Shown here: positions 25,301-35,451 of the stretch, one piece after another
Layout of the letters: every line of letters starts with the position of its first letter
Numbering within the stretch: position 1 is the stretch's first letter
Assembly: GCA_938743325.2 (NCBI GenBank)
Contig: OW568880.1
Location: 620,001 to 684,000 of the forward strand
Reading direction: 5' to 3'
From: Pycnococcus provasolii
Taxonomy: Eukaryota; Chlorophyta; Pseudoscourfieldiophyceae; Pseudoscourfieldiales; Pycnococcaceae
Length of the DNA: 64,000 nucleotides
Translations under genes and position numbers: made by a program
The notes under the pieces: model-generated
Seen by the model: only the letters and a program-made list of their open reading frames with translations
Told to the model about the DNA's origin: nothing
Database searches by the model: none

Positions 25301-27984
25301 CTGTTGCACATCGCCTCATCAAATTTCTTGTCGAGCTTCCGCTGCTTCGCCTGAATCCACCGTCGATGAAAACGTGTATAGACGTGTGGAACTGGGTGGC
25401 CACGGTGTCGCCAGACGTGCGACATCAGGTTGTTGCAGGCGCGGCATCATCGTTCGCGAGTTCAGCCGTGATGCGGATCGGCATGTTTGCCACTAGCGCA
25501 TACGGCTCGCAGCGATTGCGCCCGCTTCTTCTGCCTAGTCGAGGGAACGAAGAGACGGATAGAGAAGATGCCGTAGCCCGCGAAGCAGCCGGCCATACTC
25601 TGTGGATCCACTTCATGCACGACCACTGGCTCATGACGCAGTGTGATGCCATTGGACGGCACATCTTTATGCACATCTTCACCTCGATGCTCGACGCTAC
25701 GGTTCGTGCGAATTTAACGACAAGGCATCCCTCGGGAGAAGAAGCGTCGTACGCGCTTGCGGAGCTTGCGTTACTGCATGCGACGCGAATGCGAGAGGTT
25801 GGCTCCAATGGTTCAGCAGGGAGGGCGTATGATGCGCTCACCTACGCCGTTTCGCTGTTCGACGAGGCGCCGCAGTGGAGGTGGACGGGTGGACGGCGCA
25901 CGGAGGCAAAGATGAATGCGCTCGCAAAGCTTCTAAGCGCCGCAAGCGATGCGAATGCGACGTTTTCAGACCAACGTCGTGTTGTTAAGATTCACCGCCT
26001 CCTCGATGTACTCGGTGGCTCGGAGGGTGAGAGGCTACTTGCACTTTTGTACCCAACGAAAATCCCGCAAGGGGCGGTACCAGGCCCGCTGAGGGCAAAG
26101 GCTTTGCTGCCTGCGGCCTCTGGCAGCACAAAGTCGAAGGCGTCGTCGGAAGCTGGTGTCGCAACTCCCATCGTGGGATCGTCGAGATCTCTCACCCGAG
26201 ACCGATCATTATCATTCTCTGAGTCTTCGTCGACGGTGGCAGCGAGCTCCGCAGCGCGAGGTTGGGAGGAGCTTGTCGAAACCGCATGGAGCATATCTGC
26301 AAAGCTTGCCGTTGCCATGCTTTCCAGGATGCCCGAGACGGAGTCTCTTACCCTGCTGATAGCCAAAAAGGTAGGACGGGCGGCGCAGGGAGACGACCTG
26401 GTGGGAGAGGTGAAGCGCGTGCCAGAGGCTGCTGCACTGTTGCTGAAAGCGGCAGAAACTGGAATTGTTCCAGCGAATGCGCTCTCGGCACTCAACGACA
26501 AGCCGAGCTGGTCAGTCGTTCCGGTGGCTACCGCACTTGCGTTCTTGGGCGGCCCACTTGGTGAGAATGAGAACGTGAAGCGATTCAGCCTGCGAAGCTT
26601 GGAGGCGGCACCAGTGAGCTTGGTATTGACATTTCTGCCACAGCTGATTCAGCTACTGCAGTTTGACGGCAACGACGGCGCGATTGAGTCATTCTTGAAG
26701 CGCGCAGCGCGTGACGATGAACTGTTTGCGCACCGCTTGATTTGGTCGCTGCGCGGCGAGGAGGCACCGCCGAGTGATCTGAGCTTGTTGCCAAAACGTT
26801 CGGGTTGGAAGGAGCCGAGCCCAACGCCGCTCTGGCCGATTGTTGAGCGTTTGCAGAAAGAGCTGCTCGACGATGTGCTGGCCGCGAAGACAAGCGCATG
26901 GTTTCGGCGCGAGTCAGATTACTTCGATGCCATCACGTCCGTTTCTGGAAAGTTGTACCCGATTGAGCGCGACGAACGCCGGCGCGCGGCGCAGGAGATG
27001 CTTGCGGGCATCGTCGCGGATGGGGATGACTTGTACCTTCCCGTGGAGCCTAAGTGGAGGCTTAGAAAGTTACTCCCTCAGTCTGGTGCCGTCATGCAAA
27101 GTGCCGCAAAGATTCCGATCTTGGTGTCCTTTGACGTCGGCGACGAGAGAGAGGAATCTGACGTGGCGGAAGACGAAGCTGGCCGTCGTGACCGCGCGAG
27201 TTTGATTTTCAAGGTTGGAGACGACTGCAGGCAGGATGTGCTTGCGCTGCAGGTGATCACGCTGCTGCGCGAGGTGCACCACGCCGCTGGTTTGCCTAGC
27301 CGGCTGTTTTCGTATCGCGTGCTGGCGACAGGCTTTGAGCGAGGCATCATCGAGGTGGTTCCGAATGCTTCGAGCAGAGCAAGTCTAGGCGAGACGTCGG
27401 ATGGCGGTTTGGTGGAAATCTTCGAGCGAGAGTACGGCTTGCCGGGAAGCCATTCGTTCGAGACGGCGCGGGAAAATTTTATCAGAAGCTGCGCGGCGTA
27501 CGCCGTTGCGAGCATGCTTCTAAACAGCAAGGATCGGCACAATGGCAACATTCTGATTTTGCGTGAGGGACACATCGTGCACATCGATTTCGGCTTCATC
27601 TTGGAGATTTCTCCCGGTGGCAACCTTGGATTTGAGAGTGCCGGATTTAAGCTGAGCCACGAGATGTGCCGTTTGATTGACCCAGATGGGAAGCGCAAGA
27701 GCAGCAGCTACATGCACTTCTGCGACTTGGCTGTGCGTTGCTATCTTGTGGCCCGTCAGGCTCGCGAGGGTATCGTGACGTGCATAGGACTTCAGCAGAA
27801 CAGCGGCTTGCCTTGCTTCGGCCGTGGCGATCCTGTGACGCACATAAATGAACGCTTTCACGCTGAAATGTCAGATCGGCAGGCGGCTGACTTCATGAAG
27901 GCTACAATAAATGATGCGTATGACAAGTGGACGACAGGATTCTACGACGCGATTCAGCTGCTGCAGAATTCCATTCCTGTGTGA
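22366..27984 (+). CDS. PI4KA: Phosphatidylinositol 4-kinase type III alpha
   Basis: The protein has 1872 residues in one exon from ATG 22366. The first 1500 residues are helical, as expected of the solenoid of this family. The C-terminal kinase domain has SLIFKVGDDCRQDVLALQVI, the catalytic loop KDRHNGNI near residue 1723, HIDFGFILEISPGGNLGFES and LSHEMCRLIDPDGK. The GFILEISPGG stretch is typical of the alpha rather than beta type III enzymes. It makes PI4P, mainly at the plasma membrane, from phosphatidylinositol and ATP. It converges on the LysM gene with a 164-bp gap. A run of ACC repeats at about 23031-23066 encodes poly-Thr. Confidence 0.93.
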   Translation: MLIDDASALASNLLAQGPQGLAVLCHDLSLLIAAAMPNLMPAEAHVNIALAMQRAVAYAHADSEANKTNQTTREQAAQILDTATATMQAMAAQLAKPAALASAQHNELTTILKLTAAASACAATCARAVLTNAAELSKRNRQAYASYVQHALHLAHLLTVACDEPKFAHAREAAMQVVALLLQHLEETPLREHSFSTHELNRLQFVGLFCHRLDAAKDMLRPPTTTTTTTTTTTVSPSAAATSLLATVFSLRSVHTNSSLDLLHERAATLHVFSSSLLGSLTANQRHFDALVSTYPWGVPEILAAAAEKLVKTTKPAEIATTTNMIVEAMDNLSDALELDVTNIPVNRVANHVVARIIEAISRLGACAIGLMAKSLGTTKFHEELAESFGRAFDTVCQLFSALGTQSAHMGETLARVFSDSLHHLVQSVMTCIANDKSNSNLGVNAASFAPIARAMRARVLALANEITLFALMRETHSHEDAVDKLLPCVTVACEVCVACEAQEGSTRTSDQDRLVGATTSHWKYSEPTTSSSIARLLRTWWFHLTVANFKDGEPPKEYRRLAVTMPALTSLAQEQLYEAEIEFEALLNQAHPPVTPKQSSIIAAITSHLPDERRGGHTAVLSSMATGRLCTLLLCATVESLRVHGWHEHTLRQRDDLVNMESVSATLFRAFEYIENPSLHSRMMVSTRDVEFEGESVSPEFVFFTSLAREVFRRHIDELSQQLASSDEAIRNFAESSIMQLARGLLTRMQIVEGNAVSRRIAADIVRHLLERFPSLHFASRVFYRLFQVEARNHFVECTKSAGHIALMDDADDVGMQRKKGSDANGNGMHGVRNSWYKAALSTAEAPTRALLIQMFLYPTSMFHHHDKADALDVDFPEVPQSTLLELLTAPRSGNADDSLAAFSDHAVAVGFVRASAPQDAGMAQVEKLADSFIVDDGVIRAASHEQFKDIAVRAGALALRAIELHASSSTSSSQIPTVAHRLIKFLVELPLLRLNPPSMKTCIDVWNWVATVSPDVRHQVVAGAASSFASSAVMRIGMFATSAYGSQRLRPLLLPSRGNEETDREDAVAREAAGHTLWIHFMHDHWLMTQCDAIGRHIFMHIFTSMLDATVRANLTTRHPSGEEASYALAELALLHATRMREVGSNGSAGRAYDALTYAVSLFDEAPQWRWTGGRRTEAKMNALAKLLSAASDANATFSDQRRVVKIHRLLDVLGGSEGERLLALLYPTKIPQGAVPGPLRAKALLPAASGSTKSKASSEAGVATPIVGSSRSLTRDRSLSFSESSSTVAASSAARGWEELVETAWSISAKLAVAMLSRMPETESLTLLIAKKVGRAAQGDDLVGEVKRVPEAAALLLKAAETGIVPANALSALNDKPSWSVVPVATALAFLGGPLGENENVKRFSLRSLEAAPVSLVLTFLPQLIQLLQFDGNDGAIESFLKRAARDDELFAHRLIWSLRGEEAPPSDLSLLPKRSGWKEPSPTPLWPIVERLQKELLDDVLAAKTSAWFRRESDYFDAITSVSGKLYPIERDERRRAAQEMLAGIVADGDDLYLPVEPKWRLRKLLPQSGAVMQSAAKIPILVSFDVGDEREESDVAEDEAGRRDRASLIFKVGDDCRQDVLALQVITLLREVHHAAGLPSRLFSYRVLATGFERGIIEVVPNASSRASLGETSDGGLVEIFEREYGLPGSHSFETARENFIRSCAAYAVASMLLNSKDRHNGNILILREGHIVHIDFGFILEISPGGNLGFESAGFKLSHEMCRLIDPDGKRKSSSYMHFCDLAVRCYLVARQAREGIVTCIGLQQNSGLPCFGRGDPVTHINERFHAEMSDRQAADFMKATINDAYDKWTTGFYDAIQLLQNSIPV

Positions 27985-28148
27985 TTTGCAATAACTTTGC
28001 GACTGCTGTCTTCATATTCCTTCCTTCCTTCTTTCCTTCATTTTTCTTCTACGTTGGATACATATGTAATTATAAACATTATTGATTGGATTGATTTTTT
28101 TTAAGAAAATTTACAAAGTCTTCACGTGGAAGGGGAAAAAATAACAAA

Positions 28149-31100
28149 TTACCGCTTGCCTGCAGGCGGCTTTCGCATCAAGCGTGCTGGTAAAAGTAAA
28201 GTCTCGCCCACCCGAAGGCTCTGCCCGTCACGTTTTCTGAGCTTCGGGTTCAGCTTCAGCACTTGTTCCAAAGCGCCACCGCCGCTCTCAAGCTTGCAGA
28301 GACGGAACAAGGTGTCTCCCGCTGTAATCTTGTAAGCCACGTTCTTCTTCTTCTCAAACGCTCTGCTGAAACCTACACCAGTGATCAAAGCTGCTGCTGC
28401 AATCACAACCTTTCGCGAAAATTTGGAAGAAGAAGAAGAAGAAGACTGCTTGCGATTCTTCAACTTCTTCTTCACCAGCAAATCGTCCTGTTGCGCATCA
28501 TCACCCAACGAACGGTAAAAATACGAATACGGCGGTGATGGCACAGCAGGCATTTCGTTATCATTTTCGTCTTCCATTGGACGCGCTTTTTTCAGCACGC
28601 CCTCCTCGAGTGTTAAGGTTCGATCGAGCGATGATGGGCCCGCCGCCGCCAACGGTGTCTCCACCATTTCGGAATCCTCCTCCTCCTCCTCCTCCATGTC
28701 CTCCATCGCGCGTAGCGCCGCATTCAGCGCTTCCGCAGGCAGCTCATCCTCACCGCCTATGTCAAAATCTAGGCCAGAGAAGCCTTGCATCACCGCCTTT
28801 GCATTGCGCGACTGCACAGCCTTCTTTGCCGATGGCATCACAGACTCGGGCGATGAATAGAATCGAGCAATCGGTCTAGGCTCGTCCATGGAACTCATCG
28901 GACTGATGCTAAGCCTTCGATGAAGTTCCGGAGGCGGTGGTCTTTTCGGTGATTCGAGCGCAAGCACAAGGCCGCCTTCCTCCTCCTCCCTCCTTAGAAG
29001 CTGATCTCTCAAATCGACCCACTTCTGCAGCCTTCCCCGCTTTTGCTCATTCATCTCATCATCCTCGTCATCGTTCACAAACGACCTCGAAGGGATGCGC
29101 AGCAGAGATTTGGCAAGTGCCCCCCACCATGTCTGCTTCACCTCGCTGTCTTTCTTCCTCAGCGATGTCTGCTTTCGAAGTGAGGGCATCACCTCAACAA
29201 CAGCACTTCCCTGATTTGCTTCAGAATTCATTTCAAGCATCCTGTCCAGTGAAAGGCGGCGTTCAAGCGACTTAGGAATTGGCGATCTTGGCTCGTCTAG
29301 AATGACGATGACGCTGCTACTCGCGTTTGGATTCTCGTCCTCATTAGCAGCACCACCCTCCTTCTTCTTCTCGTCGCTGTGGCCCACACGGCCAAGTCCG
29401 GGAACACGAGATAAAATGCCTACGGCTAACAGCCTCCACCATCGTCGCCTCGCCAGGTTGCTTGAGTTCTGTGCATCGTCACTCTTCTCCATAAACTCAA
29501 ACGCATTCATCTCCGCTTCTCCGCGCGCCGCCGTTGTCTCCTGTTTCGCCTTGCGCTCCGCGACAGATCTACGCCGAATCGTCTGAACCTTCCGTGCAGC
29601 ATCGTCGAGCTCCTGCTCCTTCTTCACGACATCGTCGGACACTTCCTGCGCATCATGTTCCAACTTCGAGATTCTCCAAGCCCCCTGAATCTTCCGTGCA
29701 GCAGCATCCTGTACTGCCGAATCATCTAGCGTGTGGTATTCCCTGTCAACATGTTTGACATCCTTTTCAGCACGACTTTCCTCGCTTTGTGAGTTGGCAC
29801 CTACACACATGCATTCGGTGAACACGTGCCACCACTCCTTCTTCCTCTTCTTTTCATTCCTTCTCTCATACCTTTCAGGTGACCAATGCTCAAATGCAAT
29901 AGGCGAAGGCACCGGTGACAATGTTGGCGCTGGTGATGACGTGTGCACCTCCTGGACCAGCTTTGTGTTCTGCTCGCGTATCCGCTTGATCTCATCATGT
30001 CTCACCTTGCGATCTGAGACATATCTTCGCCGAATCGCCTGAACTTTCTGTGCAGCTTTATCCAACTCGTCCAATTCACTCGTAAGCTTCGTAATCTCGA
30101 TCTCTATTCTCTGTTGCTCCTCAAATGAAATAGGCGAAGGCACCGGTGACAATGTTGGCGCTGGTGATGACGTGTGCACCTCCTGGACCAGCTTTGTGTT
30201 CTGCTCGCGTATCCTCTTGATCTCATCATGTCTCACCTTGCGATCTGAGACATATCTTCGCCGAATCGCCTGAACTTTCTGTGCAGCTTTATCCAACTCG
30301 TCCAATTCACTCGTAAGCTTCGTAATCTCGATCTCTATTCTCTGTTGCTCCTGCACTATCTGAGCGGCTTCGAGTTCTGCTTCGCGATCCACAACATCTT
30401 CTTTCTCCATGGAAATCCGTTCCTCTCGAGGCATTGACAATCTTCGGTGAAGTGCTTCAGGGACATGCTTTGATGCCGGCGTGCGGTCATCATATACAAA
30501 CTGACTACTAGCTTGCTGCCACTGCGGCGAGTTGTCCATGGATGGTGGTGGTGATGGTAGGTGCTGCGGCAGCGCCGGTGGTGGCGACGGCTGCGGCGAT
30601 TCAATCTGCGCGGCGATAGCGTCGACGGCAACATGAGATTCTTGAGCAAATGAAGCTTCGAATTCTTCATCTTTGCTGGTGCCAGGACTGCGTGCTGCAG
30701 AGTTGCCGGATTTAGTTGGCGGAGTCGTAGTTGTGCGAGCAGCACTGGTCGAAGTCTTCCTTGAAAGCGCTACTCCATTTCCAAGCCCGTTGCGCACGAC
30801 TTTCTGGTTTGTCGCAGCCCCTCCTCCTCGCGCTCCTGCTCCGACACGAGGAGACTTCGCTTTCGTTGTTGCCGTGGCAGCTGTTGCTGTGGTCGCCACC
30901 ACTCTTCGCGATGGAGTCGTTATCGCTTTGGGTGTACTGCTGTTACCAGGACTGCGTGCTGCAGAGTTGCCGGGTTTAGTTGGCGGAGTCGTAGTTGTGC
31001 GAGCAACACCAGCACCAGCACCAGCACCAGCACCTGTGGTCGAAGTCTTCCTTGAAAGCGCTACTCCATTTCCAAGTCCGTTGCGCACGACTTTCTGGTT

Positions 31101-31745
31101 TGTCGCAGCCCCTCCTCCTCGCGCTCCTGCTCCGACACGAGGAGACTTCGCCTTCGTTGTTGCCGTGGCAGCTGTTGCTGTGGTCGCCACCACTCTTAGC
31201 GATGGAGTCTTTTTCGCTTTGGGTGTATTGCTGTTACCAGGACTGCGTGCTGCAGAGTTGCCGGGTTTAGTTGGCGGAGCACCTGTGGTCGAAGTCTTCC
31301 TTGAAAGCGCTACTCCATTTCCAAGTCCGTTGCGCACGACTTTCTGGTTTGTCGCAGCCCCTCCTCCTCGCGCTCCTGCTCCGACACGAGGAGACTTCGC
31401 TTTCGTTGTGGCCGTGGCAGCTGTTGCTGTGGTCGCCACCACTCTTGGTGAGCTCAGTGGTGATTTCGCGTTTTGTGCCGGAGCCGGAGGCTTAACGGCC
31501 GGCGAGTCGCGCAGCGACTTCTGCCGTTCTAGTTGCACATGCGTAGGTTCTTGCACTTTTCCACCACCACCTCCCCCCTTTCCCACCAGAGGTTGTGTGC
31601 GCGGCCGAGCTTGCGGCCACGCCGAGAACGACGCGTCCGGCATGCCCAACACCAAGAGGAGAGTGACAAGCGAACAAGAAGGCACGGACGGGACAGGGAC
31701 GAGGGGGAGGGGGTCCAGCAGCCATGTGCAAGGACGGTTCCCCAT
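28149..31745 (-). CDS. Repeat-rich membrane protein with C-terminal LysM domain
   Basis: The protein has 1198 residues from ATG 31745 (MGNRPCTWLLDPLPL). A hydrophobic N-terminal stretch may be a signal sequence; a later start at 31643 would remove it. Residues about 80-360 contain three near-identical basic Ser/Thr/Ala/Pro-rich repeats (VVATTATAATATTKAKSPRV). Residues about 460-620 hold two near-identical 77-residue repeats of charged helix with IQ-like motifs (AAQKVQAIRRRYVSDRK); related IQ-like motifs follow (AARKIQGAWR, AARKVQTIRRR). A hydrophobic helix KVVIAAAALITGVGF lies about 65 residues from the end. Directly after it is a LysM domain (YKITAGDTLFRLCKLE to LRVGETLLLPARL). LysM binds GlcNAc-type glycans; the partner and compartment are unknown. 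Confidence 0.72.
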   Translation of the reverse strand: MGNRPCTWLLDPLPLVPVPSVPSCSLVTLLLVLGMPDASFSAWPQARPRTQPLVGKGGGGGGKVQEPTHVQLERQKSLRDSPAVKPPAPAQNAKSPLSSPRVVATTATAATATTKAKSPRVGAGARGGGAATNQKVVRNGLGNGVALSRKTSTTGAPPTKPGNSAARSPGNSNTPKAKKTPSLRVVATTATAATATTKAKSPRVGAGARGGGAATNQKVVRNGLGNGVALSRKTSTTGAGAGAGAGVARTTTTPPTKPGNSAARSPGNSSTPKAITTPSRRVVATTATAATATTKAKSPRVGAGARGGGAATNQKVVRNGLGNGVALSRKTSTSAARTTTTPPTKSGNSAARSPGTSKDEEFEASFAQESHVAVDAIAAQIESPQPSPPPALPQHLPSPPPSMDNSPQWQQASSQFVYDDRTPASKHVPEALHRRLSMPREERISMEKEDVVDREAELEAAQIVQEQQRIEIEITKLTSELDELDKAAQKVQAIRRRYVSDRKVRHDEIKRIREQNTKLVQEVHTSSPAPTLSPVPSPISFEEQQRIEIEITKLTSELDELDKAAQKVQAIRRRYVSDRKVRHDEIKRIREQNTKLVQEVHTSSPAPTLSPVPSPIAFEHWSPERYERRNEKKRKKEWWHVFTECMCVGANSQSEESRAEKDVKHVDREYHTLDDSAVQDAAARKIQGAWRISKLEHDAQEVSDDVVKKEQELDDAARKVQTIRRRSVAERKAKQETTAARGEAEMNAFEFMEKSDDAQNSSNLARRRWWRLLAVGILSRVPGLGRVGHSDEKKKEGGAANEDENPNASSSVIVILDEPRSPIPKSLERRLSLDRMLEMNSEANQGSAVVEVMPSLRKQTSLRKKDSEVKQTWWGALAKSLLRIPSRSFVNDDEDDEMNEQKRGRLQKWVDLRDQLLRREEEEGGLVLALESPKRPPPPELHRRLSISPMSSMDEPRPIARFYSSPESVMPSAKKAVQSRNAKAVMQGFSGLDFDIGGEDELPAEALNAALRAMEDMEEEEEEDSEMVETPLAAAGPSSLDRTLTLEEGVLKKARPMEDENDNEMPAVPSPPYSYFYRSLGDDAQQDDLLVKKKLKNRKQSSSSSSSKFSRKVVIAAAALITGVGFSRAFEKKKNVAYKITAGDTLFRLCKLESGGGALEQVLKLNPKLRKRDGQSLRVGETLLLPARLMRKPPAGKR
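29890..30351. repeat. In-gene tandem duplication, 231-bp period
   Basis: Two copies, each 231 bp (77 codons), differ at only a few bases. The shared segment AGGCGAAGGCACCGGTGACA recurs 231 bp apart. They encode the IQ-like charged helices of the LysM protein. Confidence 0.9.
30677..31450. repeat. In-gene triple repeat, 264- and 291-bp spacing
   Basis: The segment CCAGGACTGCGTGCTGCAGA recurs at about 30682, 30946 and 31237. The spacings 264 and 291 bp differ by 27 bp, all multiples of three; the extra 27 bp is mostly CCAGCA repeats encoding Gly-Ala. Near identity suggests recent duplication or gene conversion. Confidence 0.9.
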
Positions 31746-32802
31746 CAGCAGGCCGAACAATGGGTTTTACCCGACCTCGAACTTCCAGATGACAATGACA
31801 AACAGGGCCTGAAAAAACGAGAAGTACGTGACGTCAACGACAATGCTTCCCACCAATGTGATCGAGGCAAAACAACATTATTATTTGCCTGATTTGCGCT
31901 TTGAAAAAAAAATAATAAAATATCCCATAAAGGCCCATTCCTCCATTCTTTTGGCTTCTTCGTTTTGTTGATTCGCAGCCCTAGGATGGATGGTACCGGG
32001 TAGAAGTACCGGGTAGGAAGTTAAGGTAGGAAGGCCTAAGGTAGGAACCCCCCGTCTGCTTGTGGTTGGAAAATTTCCTCCCGGACCTTTGCCAACCTCA
32101 ACCTCAACCTCAGGCCAACATCTGGCGGCCGGCCTAGGTACAGTAGTACTACTGTCCTCCAGCGGTCCCCCCCCATCTACTCTAGCTAGAAGAGAGAGGC
32201 TCAACTCCTCCCCTCCTGATGAGGCTCAAGGACTTGCAAGAGGAGGGGAAGGAGGACCATTTGAAGGCAGAAAGGCCGCGGAGGAAGGGAGGCGCGGACT
32301 GGCGGAGGGAGGAGAGGAGGAGATGCGCTGAGGAGCCGCGAGGAGCCGCGAGGAGGGAGGAGGGGTCGGCGAGGAGGGGCCAGAAAGCCACGGCCACTGG
32401 CCACTGGAGTTGGAGGACCGCCACAAAAAAGCGTCCCCCCCCCCGAAGCGTACGGGTCCCCTTCAGGGAAGGAGCCGCCCCACCCCTGACCCCAGGCTCC
32501 TAAAGGTAGCTAGGGTGGGTTTCCAGAAGCCTTTCCGTTTCCCGCTTCTCTTTTCGGTTGGCTGGTTGGGGAAGAAGGTTCCCTCACCGCCTGCTTTGCA
32601 TTGTCTGGGGTGGGGCCCCCTGTTCTCCTTTTTGTTTTGTAGCCGCCGCCTCCCCGCACCTTTGGAACTTCCCCCACCCGGCACCCGGGCGCGGCGGCCT
32701 GCTCTGCTCTACGGCAGCTGGTTCGTCTCCCCCCCCCCCTCCCTGTCCTCCCCTCCGCTTCATCCATCCCGATCATTCTTCCCTTTTAGTTGAGGTATGT
32801 CA

Positions 32803-32876
32803 AATGCTTGCTTGTGCTTGTGCTTGTGGTGCTTGTGCTTGTGCTTGTGCTTGTGCTTGTGCTTGTGCTTGTGGTG
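32803..32876. repeat. Microsatellite, CTTGTG units
   Basis: About twelve CTTGTG-type hexamers are interrupted once or twice by a GTGGTG step. Confidence 0.8.
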
Positions 32877-33165
32877 GCTCACTTCTCCTCTTCTCCTCTT
32901 GGAGGACTTGTGCTGCTTTTATTTTCTTGTTTTGTTTTTTGGTGTTGGTTTGGATCTCTCCCTTGAGATGTTAGCAGCTTTTTTGTTGACATTCATTCAT
33001 TGGGAGAGGAGAATTCTTTTTGTCTTTTTTTGAGATGGTGTTTGGGTTTTTGGTCAACCAAACGACAAACTTTGTCAACGCGCACTCGCACACCACGTTT
33101 ACTTTTTTTTTTTTTCACAACGGCAGATTTCACTAACATCTTTCTTTTTTCACACAACAACATCT

Positions 33166-33177
33166 TTCAGAAACTTC
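33166..33177. promoter_or_regulatory. Candidate heat-shock element
   Basis: TTCAGAAACTTC contains an exact GAAnnTTC pair, the core of an HSF site, 34 bp upstream of the HSP70 start codon. Its nearness to the ATG puts it perhaps in the 5' leader, so the call is weak. Confidence 0.3.
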
Positions 33178-33210
33178 TTTTCTTTTTAACAACAAGCAAA
33201 CAAACAAATC

Positions 33211-35163
33211 ATGAGCGGAAAAGGACCCGCGATCGGTATCGACCTCGGTACCACGTACTCGTGCGTGGGCGTGTGGCAGCACGACCGCGTGGAGATCATC
33301 GCCAACGACCAGGGCAACCGCACGACGCCGTCGTACGTCGCCTTCACGGACAGCGAGCGTCTTATCGGAGATGCCGCGAAGAACCAGGTTGCGATGAACC
33401 CGACGAACACCGTCTTCGACGCCAAGCGTCTCATCGGACGCAAGTTCCAGGACCCCACCGTGCAGAGCGACATCAAGCTGTGGCCGTACACCGTTACCTC
33501 CGGTGACGGAGACAAGCCGATGATCCAGGTGGATTACAAGGGCGAGAAGAAGATCTTCTCCTCGGAGGAGATCTCCTCCATGATTCTCATCAAGATGAAG
33601 GAGACTGCCGAAGCCTTCCTCGGCAAGGAGGTGAAGGATGCCGTCGTCACCGTCCCCGCGTACTTCAACGACTCCCAGCGCCAGGCAACCAAGGATGCCG
33701 GTGCCATCTCCGGACTCAACGTTCTTCGCATCATCAACGAGCCCACCGCCGCCGCCATCGCCTACGGACTTGACAAGAAGTCCACGTCGACGGCTGAGCG
33801 CAACGTGCTCATCTTCGACCTCGGCGGAGGCACGTTCGACGTGTCGCTGCTGACGATCGAGGAGGGCATCTTCGAGGTGAAGTCCACCGCCGGAGACACG
33901 CACTTGGGTGGCGAGGATTTCGACAACCGCCTCGTCAACCACTTCCAGCAGGAGTTCAAGCGCAAGTTCAAGAAGGACATCACGTCGAACCCGCGTGCCC
34001 TGCGCCGCCTGCGCACGGCGTGCGAGCGCGCGAAGCGCACGCTCTCGTCCACCGCCCAGACGTCCATCGAGATTGACTCGCTGTACGAGGGCATCGACTT
34101 CTACAGCTCCATCACGCGCGCGCGCTTCGAGGAGCTCAACATGGACATGTTCCGCAAGTGCATGGAGCCCGTGGAGAAGTGCATGCGCGACGCCAAGATG
34201 GACAAGTCGCAGGTGCACGAGGTTGTGCTCGTCGGCGGATCGACGCGTATCCCCAAGGTGCAGCAGCTGCTGCAGGACTTCTTCAACGGCAAGGAGCTGT
34301 GCAAGAGCATCAACCCCGACGAGGCTGTCGCGTACGGTGCCGCCGTGCAGGCTGCCATTCTCAGCGGAGAGGGCAGCGAGAAGGTGCAGGACCTGCTCCT
34401 GCTCGACGTCACGCCGCTCAGCCTTGGCCTCGAGACGGCCGGAGGCGTGATGACCAGCCTCATCCCGCGCAACACCACCATCCCCACGAAGAAGGAGCAG
34501 GTGTTCTCGACGTACTCCGACAACCAGCCCGGTGTGCTCATCCAGGTGTACGAGGGCGAGCGCAGCCGCACGCGCGACAACAACCTGCTCGGCAAGTTCG
34601 AGCTCAGCGGAATTCCCCCGGCGCCGCGCGGCGTGCCGCAGATCTCCGTGTGCTTCGACATTGACGCAAACGGCATCCTCAACGTGTCCGCCGAGGACAA
34701 GACGACGGGCAACAAGAACAAGATCACCATCACGAACGACAAGGGCCGCCTGTCGAAGGAGGACATCGAGCGCATGGTGCAGGAGGCTGAGAAGTACAAG
34801 GCGGAGGATGAGGAGCACAGCAAGAAGATTGAGGCGAAGAACAACCTCGAGAACTACGCGTACAACATGCGCAACACGATCAGCGACAGCAAGATGACGC
34901 TCGACCCCGCCGACAAGGAGACGATCGAGAAGGCTGTCAACGAGACGATCGAGTGGCTCGACGGCAACCAGCTCGCGGAGATTGACGAGTTCAATGACAA
35001 GCTCAAGGAGCTCGAGGGCGTCTGCAGCCCGATCATCTCCAAGGCGTACCAGGGCGGAGGCGCGCCTGGTGCCGCGCCCGACATGGGCGGAGGCATGCCC
35101 GACATGGGCGGTGCGAGCGCCGAGGGTGGCGCCGGTGGCCCGAAGATTGAGGAGGTTGATTAA
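33211..35163 (+). CDS. HSP70: Cytosolic HSP70 chaperone
   Basis: The protein has 650 residues from ATG 33211. The ATPase domain opens with [18 protein letters not shown] and contains [14 protein letters not shown] and [13 protein letters not shown]. The substrate domain has [18 protein letters not shown]. The tail is Gly/Met-rich and ends EEVD, the cytosolic signal that docks TPR co-chaperones. Codon use is strongly biased to C/G third positions, fitting high expression. It has no leader peptide or ER-retention signal. The long antisense frame across it is a codon-bias shadow. Confidence 0.97.
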   Translation: MSGKGPAIGIDLGTTYSCVGVWQHDRVEIIANDQGNRTTPSYVAFTDSERLIGDAAKNQVAMNPTNTVFDAKRLIGRKFQDPTVQSDIKLWPYTVTSGDGDKPMIQVDYKGEKKIFSSEEISSMILIKMKETAEAFLGKEVKDAVVTVPAYFNDSQRQATKDAGAISGLNVLRIINEPTAAAIAYGLDKKSTSTAERNVLIFDLGGGTFDVSLLTIEEGIFEVKSTAGDTHLGGEDFDNRLVNHFQQEFKRKFKKDITSNPRALRRLRTACERAKRTLSSTAQTSIEIDSLYEGIDFYSSITRARFEELNMDMFRKCMEPVEKCMRDAKMDKSQVHEVVLVGGSTRIPKVQQLLQDFFNGKELCKSINPDEAVAYGAAVQAAILSGEGSEKVQDLLLLDVTPLSLGLETAGGVMTSLIPRNTTIPTKKEQVFSTYSDNQPGVLIQVYEGERSRTRDNNLLGKFELSGIPPAPRGVPQISVCFDIDANGILNVSAEDKTTGNKNKITITNDKGRLSKEDIERMVQEAEKYKAEDEEHSKKIEAKNNLENYAYNMRNTISDSKMTLDPADKETIEKAVNETIEWLDGNQLAEIDEFNDKLKELEGVCSPIISKAYQGGGAPGAAPDMGGGMPDMGGASAEGGAGGPKIEEVD

Positions 35164-35451
35164 ATAACAAAACAAGCCTCTTGAAATCACACCCAATATT
35201 TTTTAAAGAAAGTAATCAGTTGATTTTTTCTTTTCCTCTCTTCAAAGATATATATATGTATAAAAGGAACCTACTCACTTTTCCGACTTTTCCACAAAAG
35301 CGCCCTGATAGAGTGATCCAACCTTCTAAATCACCTGCGCCATGAACAAAAACGCGTAGTGTATGGCACCTGTGAATGAGCTGAATGGTGTGAAAGGATG
35401 GATGACCGTTGGACAAGGTAAAGTATACACTCCATTACTGAACGAGCGGCC

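Larger units (their letters stand above)
31746..33210. other. Intergenic region between divergent LysM and HSP70 genes
   Basis: The left part has TACCGGGTAG and AAGGTAGGAA repeats near 31990-32050, and a TACAGTAGTACTACTG motif near 32139. The middle (32210-32780) is purine- or pyrimidine-rich with overlapping open frames on both strands and no conserved protein. A CTTGTG microsatellite lies at about 32803-32876. The last 150 bp before HSP70 is T-rich. Confidence 0.55.

Noticed and set aside
33133-35196. 687-codon open frame antisense to HSP70
   Set aside because: It is a mirror of strongly C/G-biased HSP70 codons; its Val/Leu/Arg/Asp-rich protein has no family features. Such antisense frames are well known for HSP70.
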